From contig NZ_JAOQJW010000020.1 of NCBI RefSeq assembly GCF_025567265.1, positions 1-64,000 of the forward strand: 64,000 bases of DNA, in the 5' to 3' direction. Position 1 is the stretch's first letter. Every line of letters begins with the position of its first letter. Source of the stretch: Dorea_A amylophila (lineage in GTDB: Bacteria; Bacillota; Clostridia; Lachnospirales; Lachnospiraceae). Below, piece after piece: positions 28,415 through 36,999 of the stretch. Both the position numbers and the translations under genes were made by a program. The notes under the pieces are model-generated. The model saw nothing but the letters and a program-made list of their open reading frames with translations. It was not told the DNA's origin and ran no database searches.

Positions 28415-28855
28415 TTATTTGTTTCTTAATCTTGCAAAAAATCCCTTTTTCTTTTCCGGTACGTCCAGCGGACCTCTTACACCTTTTACTGCTGTGATGT
28501 AAATACCGCTGATAGTAGCTTTTACTTCTTTCTTAACCGGAATCAAAGGATAAACCTGTGCGTCGCACATAAGTGTCATGATCTTTGGTCCGACTTTGGC
28601 TTTTACTACCGGTACTTTAGAACGACGAAGATACTTTGGTGTATTTTCGATTACGATATCCGGTAAGCCGGCTTCTTTTAATTTCATACGACCTTTATCG
28701 ATAACCAGGATGGAAACAGTCTGTGCAACTGCATCAAGTTGTGCCTGCTGATCTGCCTGTTTCTTCTCGGCTTTCTTTCCAACGAAATATAATACAACAC
28801 ATGCAACGATCAAAATCACAAGGATTACCAATAATACAATTGTAAATGTCTTCAC
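28415..28855 (-). CDS. Membrane-anchored hypothetical protein
   Basis: A protein of about 146 residues with one N-terminal transmembrane helix (roughly residues 3-26), a short charged stretch (KKAEKKQADQQAQ) that may form a coiled coil, and a soluble domain rich in Val/Lys with LPDIVIENTPKYLRR. GTG 28855 is preferred: AGGAGG lies 6 nt upstream, and the in-frame extension to 28900 has no ribosome binding site. I do not recognise the family. It stands alone, convergent with the murI operon. Confidence 0.7.
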   Translation of the reverse strand: MKTFTIVLLVILVILIVACVVLYFVGKKAEKKQADQQAQLDAVAQTVSILVIDKGRMKLKEAGLPDIVIENTPKYLRRSKVPVVKAKVGPKIMTLMCDAQVYPLIPVKKEVKATISGIYITAVKGVRGPLDVPEKKKGFFARLRNK

Positions 28856-29104
28856 AATAAACCTCCTATATTCTATATTCCATAACAAATATTCTAACAT
28901 TGTTTTGGTGGGAGTGCAAGAAGTATACGGGAAAAGTAGACGATTTCAAAATGAAAAATTTGATAAAAGAATGAAATATATGTGAAAATGCTATGAAAGT
29001 TTTTCTAAATGTGATATAACAAAATAGTATGCGTAAACGTATACCAAGAAATCAGATGGGATTATGATGCCCACCTTAAAATGAATAATAAAACGAGGTG
29101 CACT

Positions 29105-30220
29105 ATGAAAAAGAAAGTGGCAATGTTATTAACAGGTGTTATGGCAGTCTCTCTTATGATGACTGGTTGCCAGTCTGCCAAAGGTCTGGAAACAGAGAAT
29201 ATTAAGATTTCTGTTTATAAAGGCGTTGAAGTAGATAAGGTTGACAAACCAAGTGAAGTAACGGATGATGATGTGAATACACAGATTCAATCAGTACTGG
29301 ATGAAAATTCGACAACAGAAGAAGTAACAGGCCGTGCAGTAAAGAAAGGTGATACAGCGACAATTGATTTTGTCGGAAAGATGAACGGAGAAGCATTTGA
29401 CGGCGGATCATCCACAGATTATCCATTGGAGATAGGTTCAAACTCTTTCATCGATGGATTTGAAGACAGTATCATCGGACATAATGCAGGCGATACCTTT
29501 GACTGGAACGGAAAGTTTCCGGAGAATTACGGAAGTTCTGACCTGGCAGGAAAAGATGTTACATTTACAATTACAGTAAAATCTATTTCCAAAAAGAAGA
29601 CACCGAAGCTTACGGACAAGTTTGTAAAGAAGGTGTCAAAGGAATCTAAGACAGTAAAAGAATATAAAGAAGAAGTGAAGAAGTCTCTCGAGGAAGATAA
29701 CGAGAAGACATATAATGATTCTTTACAGCAGGCAGCATGGCAGAAGGTTCTTGATAATACAAAAGTTAAGAAATACCCTGAGAAAGATGTAAAGAAGATT
29801 GAAGATTCTCTGATCTCTCAGTACAAATCTGTTGCAGAAGCTTACAATATGTCATATGATGATCTGATCGAACAGCAGATGGGAACAACTGTTGAGAAAT
29901 TCGAAAAGCAGGTAACAAAAGCTGCAAAATCCAGTGTAAAGCAGACATTGGTAACAAAGGCAATTGCAGATAAAGAGAACATTAAGTTAGATGATGAGAC
30001 TTATAAGACAGAGCTTAAGAAGATTGCGGATGCATACGGATACGACAGTGTGAAGGCTCTGAAGAAAGCCGCATCCAAGTCAGAACTGAAAGAGATTGCA
30101 CTGAATGATCTTGTAAAAGAATGGCTGGCTAACCAGTGCATTCAGGTTGAGACAAGCTCAAGCAGTTCATCAAGCTCGAGTGATTCATCAAGTTCAAGTA
30201 GTTCAGACTCAGGCAATTAA
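29105..30220 (+). CDS. Trigger-factor-like FKBP peptidyl-prolyl isomerase lipoprotein
   Basis: An extracellular lipoprotein of about 371 residues. The signal peptide ends in MTGC (Cys22). An FKBP-type isomerase domain (about 65-165; KKGDTATIDFVGKMNGEAF) is followed by a helical trigger-factor C-terminal chaperone-like domain (about 170-345) and a Ser-rich tail. It lacks the ribosome-binding N-domain of cytosolic trigger factor, so it is likely a secreted-protein foldase, analogous in role to PrsA. ATG 29105 is chosen over 29081: CGAGGTG is close to it and the signal peptide then starts MKKK. Confidence 0.88.
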   Translation: MKKKVAMLLTGVMAVSLMMTGCQSAKGLETENIKISVYKGVEVDKVDKPSEVTDDDVNTQIQSVLDENSTTEEVTGRAVKKGDTATIDFVGKMNGEAFDGGSSTDYPLEIGSNSFIDGFEDSIIGHNAGDTFDWNGKFPENYGSSDLAGKDVTFTITVKSISKKKTPKLTDKFVKKVSKESKTVKEYKEEVKKSLEEDNEKTYNDSLQQAAWQKVLDNTKVKKYPEKDVKKIEDSLISQYKSVAEAYNMSYDDLIEQQMGTTVEKFEKQVTKAAKSSVKQTLVTKAIADKENIKLDDETYKTELKKIADAYGYDSVKALKKAASKSELKEIALNDLVKEWLANQCIQVETSSSSSSSSSDSSSSSSSDSGN

Positions 30221-30256
30221 GCCGGACTGAATTGAAAGCAAAAGAAAATATAAAGA

Positions 30257-30327
30257 TAAAAAAACTTCCCCGGAGTTTCTGGCATGGCACCATTCTGGTG
30301 CGGCAGAATAGACGGGGAGTTTTTTTA
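30257..30327. terminator. Bidirectional intrinsic terminator
   Basis: AAAAACTTCCCCG pairs with CGGGGAGTTTTT, with an inner hairpin (TGGCA/TGCGGCA region). It separates the convergent foldase and pseudouridine synthase genes. Confidence 0.85.
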
Positions 30328-30329
30328 TC

Positions 30330-30920
30330 TTAAGCATTATCCGGAAAGATTTCTTTCCACTCACCGGGACGCAGCGATTCATCAAGTACAATATTTCCGA
30401 TGGAAATGCGTTTCAATTCAATCACGCAGCAGTGGACCGATTTCATCATGCGCCGGATCTGACGTTTCTTCCCTTCGGAAATGGTAATTATTCCATAGGT
30501 AACAGGGTGTTCAGGACGGTTTTTGTGGATATCTTTCTGAATCTCCACCGGTAATGTGGAAAGAATATCGGACATTACCGCATGTCCTGTTACGGTAATT
30601 TCAGCCGGGACGGTCGGGGTATCGGCGCCTTTCAGAATGACACCTGTTTCCAGCTTGTGTACCAGTTCCGGTGTCAGATTGCCGAGAAGGGTGAATTCAT
30701 AAGTTTTCTTTTTGTGATAGGAAGGATGAGTGAGCTTCTGATTGAAGATACCGTCATCCGTGATCAGGAGAAGTCCGGTCGTCTCACGGTCAAGGCGTCC
30801 GACCGGAGAAAGCCTGTCATTATGTAATTCTTCAAAATAGTCCATAACCGTCGGATAGCGGTCATCGCGTCTGGCAGTGACACAGCCGAAAGGTTTGTGA
30901 AACATGTAGTAGTGAGGCAT
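30330..30920 (-). CDS. Pseudouridine synthase, RsuA-type
   Basis: An RNA pseudouridine synthase of about 196 residues. The catalytic Asp lies in VGRLDRETTGLLL. KKKTYEF and KKRQIRRM are further landmarks of the RsuA/RluB group. It has no N-terminal S4 RNA-binding domain: the protein starts directly at the catalytic core (MPHYYMFHKPFGCVTA), so it is a short member. ATG 30920 has AAAGGAG upstream. A longer frame to 30983 lacks signals. rRNA target unknown. Confidence 0.88.
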   Translation of the reverse strand: MPHYYMFHKPFGCVTARRDDRYPTVMDYFEELHNDRLSPVGRLDRETTGLLLITDDGIFNQKLTHPSYHKKKTYEFTLLGNLTPELVHKLETGVILKGADTPTVPAEITVTGHAVMSDILSTLPVEIQKDIHKNRPEHPVTYGIITISEGKKRQIRRMMKSVHCCVIELKRISIGNIVLDESLRPGEWKEIFPDNA

Positions 30921-31013
30921 TGTTGTGACTCCTTTATTGGTTCTTTTCAGAGTTGTTCCGGGGAAAATCTCTGTGTAAAGCATACCACAGAAAAAGGAAT
31001 AAATGATTGCTTA

Positions 31014-31042
31014 TTGACAAAATTTATTAATTATGATATTTT
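31014..31042 (+). promoter_or_regulatory. Promoter of mntP riboswitch transcript
   Basis: Consensus TTGACA (31014-31019), 17-bp spacer, TATTTT (31037-31042), just upstream of the riboswitch. Confidence 0.75.
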
Positions 31043-31054
31043 CTTTTAGATGAT

Positions 31055-31237
31055 AAATGACCGATGGGGGAGTAACAGGCGTATAACGCAACAAGTCAAC
31101 ATACTGATCGATGGATCTGGCTTGTTTTAATTTGTGAGACTCATGTGTAGCTGTAATATCTATGCGTGGACTCTCTCTATCCTATAAAGAAAGTATAGAC
31201 CAGGTATGGCAGGCAGCTGCTGTATCTGGTTTTTTTG
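31055..31237 (+). ncRNA. yybP-ykoY manganese riboswitch with terminator platform
   Basis: The aptamer (about 31055-31150) shows the conserved GGGGGAGTAAC box, GTCAACATACTGA and GTGAGACTCATG segments of the yybP-ykoY family, which binds Mn2+. The expression platform is an intrinsic terminator: ACCAG (31199-31203) pairs with CTGGT (31226-31230) with an inner GCAG/CTGC stem, then seven Ts. Mn2+ binding should favour antitermination and mntP expression. The gene it controls is a manganese exporter, which supports the call. Confidence 0.88.
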
Positions 31238-31275
31238 TTGTCATGCGTTTGAACTTAATTTTGGAGGAAATGATA

Positions 31276-31857
31276 ATGGAGTGGAATTTTTTATTCTTTA
31301 TGAACAGTGTCTTACTTGGAGTGGGACTGGCAATGGATGCATTTTCTGTCTCGCTGGCAAATGGAATGAATGAAAAAAATATGAAGAAATCAAGAATGGC
31401 TTATATTGCGGGAGTATATGCATTCTTTCAGTTCCTGATGCCTATGATAGGATGGATATGTGTGCATACGATCGTACAGGTTTTTGGACAGTTTCAGAAG
31501 TTCATTCCGTGGATCGCATTGATTTTGCTTTTGTATATCGGAGGAAGCATGATCAAAGAATCTATGCAGAGTGAAGAGGAAAAGGAAGAAGTGAAAAGAT
31601 TAAGTTTTGCCGTGCTTATGATGCAGGGGATTGCAACATCGATTGATGCGTTGTCGGTAGGATTTACCACTGCCGGGTATGATTTGGTTATGGCTGTAGT
31701 CTGTTCACTGATCGTGGCAGTGGTAACGTTTGTGATATGTGAGACAGGGCTGTGCCTCGGTAAGACTCTGGGAACAAAGCTGTCAGGAAAGGCAGATGTT
31801 CTGGGAGGTGTAATCTTGATAGGAATCGGAATTGTGTCATGGGGACGGGGAATGTGA
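31276..31857 (+). CDS. mntP: Manganese efflux pump MntP
   Basis: A protein of about 193 residues with six transmembrane helices in two related halves. The paired Asp-containing helices GVGLAMDAFSVSLANG and IATSIDALSVGFT are the metal-path motifs of MntP (DUF204). TTGGAGG lies upstream of ATG 31276. A longer frame into the riboswitch leader is rejected. It lies directly under a yybP-ykoY riboswitch, so expression should rise with manganese. Confidence 0.94.
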   Translation: MEWNFLFFMNSVLLGVGLAMDAFSVSLANGMNEKNMKKSRMAYIAGVYAFFQFLMPMIGWICVHTIVQVFGQFQKFIPWIALILLLYIGGSMIKESMQSEEEKEEVKRLSFAVLMMQGIATSIDALSVGFTTAGYDLVMAVVCSLIVAVVTFVICETGLCLGKTLGTKLSGKADVLGGVILIGIGIVSWGRGM

Positions 31858-32010
31858 CTTTTTTTCTGTCCCCGGTGGCAGGCTGCGTAAATACGCTGTG
31901 TAAAATAATTTTGACACGAAAATTGATGCGAAAAACGGTCATGTAAAGGAAGTTTGATAGACATTGGACACGCAATGTGGAAAGATGTTCCTGAAAGGAG
32001 AAACGCAGAT

Positions 32011-32418
32011 ATGGAAATTGGGAAAAAATTAAAAGACGCTCGTACGAAATCCGGATTTACCCAGGAAACAGTTGCAGAAAAGATCAATGTGTCCAGACAG
32101 ACCATTTCAAACTGGGAAAATGAAAAATCCTATCCGGATATTATAAGCGTCATTGAGTTGAGCAGCCTTTATTCCATAAGTCTTGATGATTTATTGAAAG
32201 GGGACGAAAGAATGATGGAACATCTGGAAGAAAGCACAAATGTAGTCAAAAGCAATCAAAAATTGATAGGAGCGATCATACTTAATATTATCACGGTTAT
32301 TCTATTGATTACCTTAAGTATGTTCCTGCCGGATAAGATATATTATCTGATTATGGTATTTTGTCTGGCTATTGTGAGCTCAGCAGTATTGCTTTATCAG
32401 ATTATCAGACGTATTTAA
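32011..32418 (+). CDS. XRE-family regulator with C-terminal membrane anchor
   Basis: A protein of about 135 residues. The N-terminal helix-turn-helix (1-60; GFTQETVAEKINVSRQTISNWE) is of the XRE type. The C-terminus has two hydrophobic helices (about 83-105 and 108-128), so the DNA-binding domain is probably membrane-tethered. AAAGGAG at 31994-32000 supports ATG 32011. The next gene, another small membrane protein, starts 9 nt downstream. Target and signal are unknown. Confidence 0.85.
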   Translation: MEIGKKLKDARTKSGFTQETVAEKINVSRQTISNWENEKSYPDIISVIELSSLYSISLDDLLKGDERMMEHLEESTNVVKSNQKLIGAIILNIITVILLITLSMFLPDKIYYLIMVFCLAIVSSAVLLYQIIRRI

Positions 32419-32427
32419 GGGAGAAAT

Positions 32428-32766
32428 ATGATGGATAAAAATATTGTATTGGCTGTGATATTTGGTGCGGCCGCAGTTGTCGGAGCTATGGAAACGGTAT
32501 ATCAGATCTATCAGTTAACGGTGATGGATGCAGCCGCCCGTGGATTAAAACATCCAAAATTATGGGGACTGCTTGCTGCGAACGGGAATAATTCGAGTGG
32601 GTTGTTACTATATCTAATAGGTCGAAGGAACTATCCGATGAATTCCATAGACAGCAGACAGTTAGTGGTTATGGAGAAAAGGAAAAAGGCAGCCGGTATG
32701 GGGTTAGTGTTTGTGGCTGTCGGAGCGATTGGATTGCTGGTGTGTCTGGGAAGAGTTGGTTTATAA
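32428..32766 (+). CDS. Small membrane protein, unknown
   Basis: A 112-residue protein with hydrophobic helices at about 5-25 and 88-110 and a soluble middle rich in Asn/Gly (LLAANGNNSSGLLLYLIG). AAGGGAG precedes the ATG. It follows the membrane-tethered XRE gene by 9 nt, which suggests a regulator/partner pair. I recognise no family. Confidence 0.65.
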   Translation: MMDKNIVLAVIFGAAAVVGAMETVYQIYQLTVMDAAARGLKHPKLWGLLAANGNNSSGLLLYLIGRRNYPMNSIDSRQLVVMEKRKKAAGMGLVFVAVGAIGLLVCLGRVGL

Positions 32767-32825
32767 GGCTTATATAAGGGAAACTCCGAAAGTACAAAAG
32801 GAAAATGCAGACATACATCAAAATG

Positions 32826-32868
32826 CCCTTGCATAGATTGTAAAAAACAATTTATGCAGGGGTTATTT
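32826..32868 (+). promoter_or_regulatory. Hairpin covering the spoIIID ribosome binding site
   Basis: CCCTTGCATAGATTG (32826-32840) pairs with CAATTTATGCAGGGG (32848-32862) over 15 positions with two G-U pairs. The 3' arm contains AGGGG, the only Shine-Dalgarno candidate for spoIIID, and is followed by TTATTTTT just before the ATG. It could sequester the site, act as an attenuator, or terminate the upstream operon. Confidence 0.65.
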
Positions 32869-32870
32869 TT

Positions 32871-33002
32871 ATGAAAGATTACATTGAGGAGAGGGCAGTA
32901 GAAATCGCATATTATATCATCGAACATAAAGCCACTGTGCGTCAGACCGCGAAGGAGTTTGGGGTTAGTAAGAGTACGATACATATAGTAGTAATAAAAT
33001 AG
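32871..33002 (+). CDS. spoIIID: SpoIIID, N-terminal part (interrupted gene)
   Basis: Codons 1-38 match the start of SpoIIID, the small mother-cell helix-turn-helix regulator that modulates the sigma-E and sigma-K regulons. Visible are MKDYIEERAVEIA at the start and the HTH segment TVRQTAKEFGVSKSTIH. The homology stops at His38, where B. subtilis SpoIIID continues HKD. Here five foreign codons (IVVIK) and TAG follow, so the recognition helix is cut and the product should be inactive. The missing C-terminal part is found intact at 42479-42631. The two parts are separated by a recombinase-bearing element. Confidence 0.93.
   Translation: MKDYIEERAVEIAYYIIEHKATVRQTAKEFGVSKSTIHIVVIK
32981..32985 (+). 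repeat. Left attachment core ACATA (attL of skin-like element)
   Basis: ACATA here recurs at 42478-42482. Joining the flanks at the repeat gives codons ATA CAT AAA GAC TGC, exactly the SpoIIID reading Ile-His-Lys-Asp-Cys. A serine recombinase crosses over at a central dinucleotide. CA or AC within this core is the likely one because the dinucleotide should be asymmetric. Confidence 0.88.
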
Positions 33003-33266
33003 AACGTTATACAAATATAATATATTCAATCAAATAAGATATAGAAGGAAGCAAGTTTGAAGAAATATTTGGGTGGAAATATTTGTTTGGGCTTGCTTTT
33101 AGTGTTTTTATATGAAGTTAGATAGCAGATTGAAAAGGAAATAGATAGGTGTTATATTTTAGATAATGAAAATGGAATTATTGATTAGGATAATTGATTT
33201 ACATTAAAAATATACCAGAAGAAAATAAAAAGGAAGATATATTGAAAGGATTGGGGGACCATTTAA

Positions 33267-34991
33267 TTGAGAAAATGTGAGAATATTTATGAAGAAATAT
33301 GTGCTCTCGAACCAGTTGTTGATTCCTTGCCTTGTGTACATAATAATATGACAATGCAGGGAAGAAGAAAAGTTTTTTATATAAGTGATATTCATTGTGA
33401 TATGAAAATGAAAAAGGGATTTAAGGATTTTTCTGATAAGGAATATATAAATCATGTTATTAAAAAGATGAACGGAGATGATCCATTTGGGGATAATCCA
33501 TTGATTATAGTGGGAGATATTGATTGTTGTACAGAAAATGTGGATTATTTTTTTTCACAGCTTAGAATGCGCAGAGATGGTATTATAATTTTTGTATTGG
33601 GAAATCATGAGATATGGGCTTATGACATGGCGGTTTCTGATTTAGATGAAATAATTAAAAGGTATCGAGTTATTTGTAAAAAACATGATGTGATAATGCT
33701 ACAAAATGAATTGGCATTCTTTTATGATGATAGAACAGGAAATGGAGAATTACTTTCGTTCAGTCATCATCATGTAATTTCGGAAAATGAATTATCAGAG
33801 TTAGCAATTGATGAAATACAAGTGTATGCAGAAAAAGCAAAAATGATTGTATTTGGAGGACTAGGTTTTTCCGGAAAGTGTAAAACTTTAACATCAGAAG
33901 GTAGTATATATAATGCTGATATAGGATTATATAGAGATGCTGTTCCTACGCTTGCGGAAGATATTATACAAGCAGAAAAAAGTGAAAAAGCATATTTAAA
34001 AGTATTAGAAGCATTATCTAATTATAATGTTATTATTGCAACCCATTGTCCGCTGGATAATTGGAGTGAAAGGGGCTATAATTCTAATTTCATCTATCTT
34101 AGTGGGCATACACACCATAATATATTTCATATGTCCTCAGATAAAACAGTTTTCGCAGACAATCAGGTTGGATATTCTAGTGATGATTACGATTTGAGAT
34201 ACTTTTTAATTAACGGTACATATGATAGCTTTATAAATTATTCTGATGGTATTTATAAGATTACATATGAACAATATATTGATTTTAATATTGGGAAAAA
34301 TGTTAGATTAAAAAAGAAAAATGATGGAAAGCAAATTGTATTATTAAAAAAGGGCTTTGCACATATGTTTGTATATTATAATCGTAGTAATAAACTGATG
34401 CTATTAAATGGAGGTAGTCCAAAACAGCTTTATCATGAATTGAATTATTATTACAAAAATCTCGATAAATATGTGTCTAATATAAAAACAATAATGAATT
34501 CTTACATGGATAAATTGTTGAATATCTCTAAAGTAATTAAATCAATTGGTGGAGATGGTAGTATTCATGGCTGCATTGTCGATATTGATTATTATAATCA
34601 TATATATATTAATCCGGTGGATGGAAAAATTACCCCATATTTTGCGTATGATATGGAACAAAAATATGTATATAAAGATTTATATACACTTCTTGCAGAA
34701 AAGAAGCCTTCTTTACTTTCAGGATATGTTGAATGGCAAAAAATCGATTCAAATAATGAAATAGTTGTTCGAAACACAGAATTAACAGATTTAGCTGTTT
34801 TAGTGACGGATAAAAAAATATATAGTGCTTCGAAAATTATAAAATCAATTCAATATCTTTTATTTCAAGATGTTGTTAGAGAGTGGAACGATAAAATATT
34901 GCGTATAAGTAATAGAGAAGAGACTATTGGAGAAATGGAAAGACTAGAAATTGATAATAGCATTTATCAGTCAATTCTGCAAAGTAATTAA
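33267..34991 (+). CDS. Calcineurin-like metallophosphoesterase, element cargo
   Basis: A 574-residue protein with an N-terminal metallophosphoesterase domain. Metal ligands are visible in SDIHCD (Asp41, His43), VGDID (Asp84), GNHE (Asn113, His114), THCPLDN near 257 and SGHTHHN near 278. The C-terminal roughly 270 residues are not recognised and may determine substrate. The start is TTG 33267 with GGGGGA 10 nt upstream. Codon use is strongly AT-rich, unlike the flanking chromosome. It is the first cargo gene of the element. A nucleic-acid or nucleotide defence role is possible but not shown. Confidence 0.82.
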   Translation: MRKCENIYEEICALEPVVDSLPCVHNNMTMQGRRKVFYISDIHCDMKMKKGFKDFSDKEYINHVIKKMNGDDPFGDNPLIIVGDIDCCTENVDYFFSQLRMRRDGIIIFVLGNHEIWAYDMAVSDLDEIIKRYRVICKKHDVIMLQNELAFFYDDRTGNGELLSFSHHHVISENELSELAIDEIQVYAEKAKMIVFGGLGFSGKCKTLTSEGSIYNADIGLYRDAVPTLAEDIIQAEKSEKAYLKVLEALSNYNVIIATHCPLDNWSERGYNSNFIYLSGHTHHNIFHMSSDKTVFADNQVGYSSDDYDLRYFLINGTYDSFINYSDGIYKITYEQYIDFNIGKNVRLKKKNDGKQIVLLKKGFAHMFVYYNRSNKLMLLNGGSPKQLYHELNYYYKNLDKYVSNIKTIMNSYMDKLLNISKVIKSIGGDGSIHGCIVDIDYYNHIYINPVDGKITPYFAYDMEQKYVYKDLYTLLAEKKPSLLSGYVEWQKIDSNNEIVVRNTELTDLAVLVTDKKIYSASKIIKSIQYLLFQDVVREWNDKILRISNREETIGEMERLEIDNSIYQSILQSN

Positions 34992-35140
34992 TATATAAGA
35001 AATTCTACATGAATAATAAAGAGCAAGATCCATCCGGGTAATACCGTATCGTAATAATTGAAAATAATATTTAGAAATTAGGAATATTATATTGGCTACA
35101 TTGAAAATGTAAGCAGGTAAAAATTGAATATTTTTTACAG

Positions 35141-35168
35141 AGCATCTGGCAGAAGCCGGGTGCTTTTT
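35141..35168 (+). terminator. Intrinsic terminator of phosphoesterase gene
   Basis: AGCATCTGGC (35141-35150) pairs with GCCGGGTGCT (35155-35164), loop AGAA, then a run of T. It lies 150 nt after the phosphoesterase stop. Confidence 0.8.
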
Positions 35169-35298
35169 TGAATATTTTGAAAGAAAATATCATGTAAATG
35201 GTGCGGAAATCTTTGATGGAAGCTAATTAGATGAAGATGAAATTGAATCAAGAGGATAAAAATAGAATATTCATCAAGAATAAACTTGTTAAACACAG

Positions 35299-35366
35299 GT
35301 GAATCTTGCTCTTGTATAAAAATTCAGATTAAAAAGAAGAAAGAAATAACAAAGAGCGAGATTCAC
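35299..35366. repeat. Inverted iteron-like repeats near replication genes
   Basis: GTGAATCTTGCTCTT (35299-35313) is inverted as AAGAGCGAGATTCAC (35352-35366), one mismatch. A third, diverged direct copy AAGAGCAAGATCCAT occurs near 35019. Such repeats next to rep genes are typical initiator-binding sites. Confidence 0.5.
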
Positions 35367-35585
35367 TAGGGATTTATAGTACCTTAACTGGTTCTCTGCT
35401 TATCTTTAAGATTATGCGGAATTTTGGGATGCACAGTAATGAAATTATGAAAAAATTAAAAAAATTCTGATGAGGGGGCTGTATTTTATGCCCTCTCCCT
35501 TTGTATATATAGAGGGATAAATTTTTGTGGATATAAAATTCAAAAATATATTTCCTCAAATATTGAGAAGGTGAGGAAGAAACAA

Positions 35586-36143
35586 ATGAAATATTTGTAC
35601 ATGAATGAGCAGGAGCGGCAGAAGCAGTATTATTAATTTCCAAAATTCTTGCTGGAATTACAGCTAAGTCAGAATGCAAGAATTATTTATATGCTGTTGT
35701 ATGACCGGGCGAGAATATCACGAAAGAATAATTGGACAGATGAGGATGGAAGAGTATATGCAATATTTCCAATTGAAGAACTATCACAGAAAACCGGGAA
35801 GTGCAAATCTTCTGTTAAAAAGGCTTTGAAAGAACTAGATGATGCAGGACTGCTAATTCGGAAATTTGGTGGATTTTCAAAACCAAGACATATGTATGTA
35901 ATGATACCAGACAAAGTAGAGGTTTCTGGAAAGGTACAATTACAGACAGATATAAAGAAAGCCGATAGAGAGTTAAAAAATGAGCTTTCATATGGTCAGA
36001 ATGATAACTCTACGAAGGATATAAATACGGCATCTAATAAAGTAATAGAGAAAAATAACTCAAGTAATAAGTATGGAGTAAGTAGTTACAGTATAAAGAA
36101 TCAAAAGATGAATTATGAGTGTGGGGAGGGAGAAAGCCTGTGA
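35586..36143 (+). pseudogene. RepA_N-type replication initiator with in-frame stop
   Basis: The frame opens at ATG 35586 (MKYLYMNEQERQKQYY), meets TAA at 35634-35636, then continues in the same frame to 36143 (FPKFLLELQLSQNARIIYMLL...). The joined product would be about 185 residues with a winged helix typical of RepA_N initiators of Firmicutes plasmids and conjugative elements. A single CAA-to-TAA change would explain the stop. Translation from TTG 35649 (164 aa) would lack the conserved N-terminus. It overlaps the start of the DnaC-like gene. It may be inactive or a very recent mutation. Confidence 0.75.
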
Positions 36144-36931
36144 TGTATGAGATACAAACATATTTAGGCGCAGATGGATTGATGCATTGTACTGTTTGTA
36201 AAGAACCCGTAGAAGCATTTTATCCAAAAGGTTCTTTGCTTGAAATGAGAAAGCATCACAGGCAGTGTGCGTGTGAAAGGAAGGCATATGCAGAAGAGGC
36301 ACAATATTATAAAGAAAAAGAGCATCGGGAGCTAATCGCAAGAAATAAGAAAATCTGCTTTGAGGAAAAAGAAATGGAGGGATTTACATTTCAAAATGTA
36401 GAAAGAGATAGTGGCGTTATAAGAATCGCAGAAGAATATGTAACAAACTGGCAAAAAATGAAGCAAAACCATATGGGATATTTGTTCTGGGGACCAGTTG
36501 GAACAGGAAAAAGTTATCTGGCTGCTTGTATTGCGAATGCATTGCTGGAAAAAGAAGTTACCGTGAAAATGACAAATTTCAACACCATATTAAATGATTT
36601 GTTTGCAGCTGAAGACAAGACAGAATATATCAGATTATTGAATGGATATGAGCTTTTAATTATTGATGATCTTGGTGTAGAACGGAGCAGTGAGTATGCA
36701 TTAGAAAATATTTTCGGTGTGATTGATTGGAGATATCGATCGGGGAAACCTTTGATTATCACAACAAATCTTCCTTTAGCACAATTAAAACAAGAGACAA
36801 AAATTGAGAAGAAAAGAATTTATGACAGAATTCTGGAAAGATGTATTCCGGTAAAAATTGATGGAGTCAGCAGACGAGAAGCCATGGCAAATGACAATAT
36901 GCAGACTATGAAAAACATTCTGAAAATCTAG
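36143..36931 (+). CDS. DnaC/IstB-like helicase-loader ATPase
   Basis: A AAA+ protein of about 262 residues. An N-terminal Cys-rich segment (CTVC, later CAC) looks like a zinc finger. Walker A is WGPVGTGKSY and Walker B LLIIDDLGVE. The C-terminal RRIYDRILER-like segment (here KRIYDRILERC) is typical of DnaC/DnaI loaders. It follows the RepA_N-type gene with overlap (GTGATG), the usual pairing on plasmids and ICEs. ATG 36143 is my choice, with GGGAGGGAG upstream at long spacing. It suggests the element descends from a replicating element. Confidence 0.87.
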   Translation: MYEIQTYLGADGLMHCTVCKEPVEAFYPKGSLLEMRKHHRQCACERKAYAEEAQYYKEKEHRELIARNKKICFEEKEMEGFTFQNVERDSGVIRIAEEYVTNWQKMKQNHMGYLFWGPVGTGKSYLAACIANALLEKEVTVKMTNFNTILNDLFAAEDKTEYIRLLNGYELLIIDDLGVERSSEYALENIFGVIDWRYRSGKPLIITTNLPLAQLKQETKIEKKRIYDRILERCIPVKIDGVSRREAMANDNMQTMKNILKI

Positions 36932-36999
36932 GACTATTTCAGGAGGAATTTTCATAGTAATGGACAAAGAGTGAGCAGGGAGGAGGTGGAAACTTCACC

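Larger units (their letters stand above)
34992..35585. other. Gene-poor AT-rich region of the element
   Basis: No convincing ORF. It holds a terminator (35141-35168), iteron-like copies of AAGAGC(A/G)AGAT(T/C)CA around 35019, 35299 (inverted) and 35352, and a GAGGGGGC/GCCCTCTC hairpin near 35473-35510. Its position just upstream of replication-type genes suggests a former or active origin. Confidence 0.5.

Noticed and set aside
30130..30220. Serine-codon repeat as a CRISPR-like or tandem repeat
   Set aside because: It is the coding sequence of a Ser-rich protein tail with irregular codons.
32871..33002. Simple decayed spoIIID pseudogene
   Set aside because: The missing half is intact 9.5 kb away, in frame, and bounded by matching repeats beside a recombinase, so this is an insertion, not decay.
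33003..33266. A small left-end gene of the element such as a directionality factor
   Set aside because: The frames are short and lack ribosome binding sites; the only meaningful frame is the 17-codon recombinase extension that appears in the circle.
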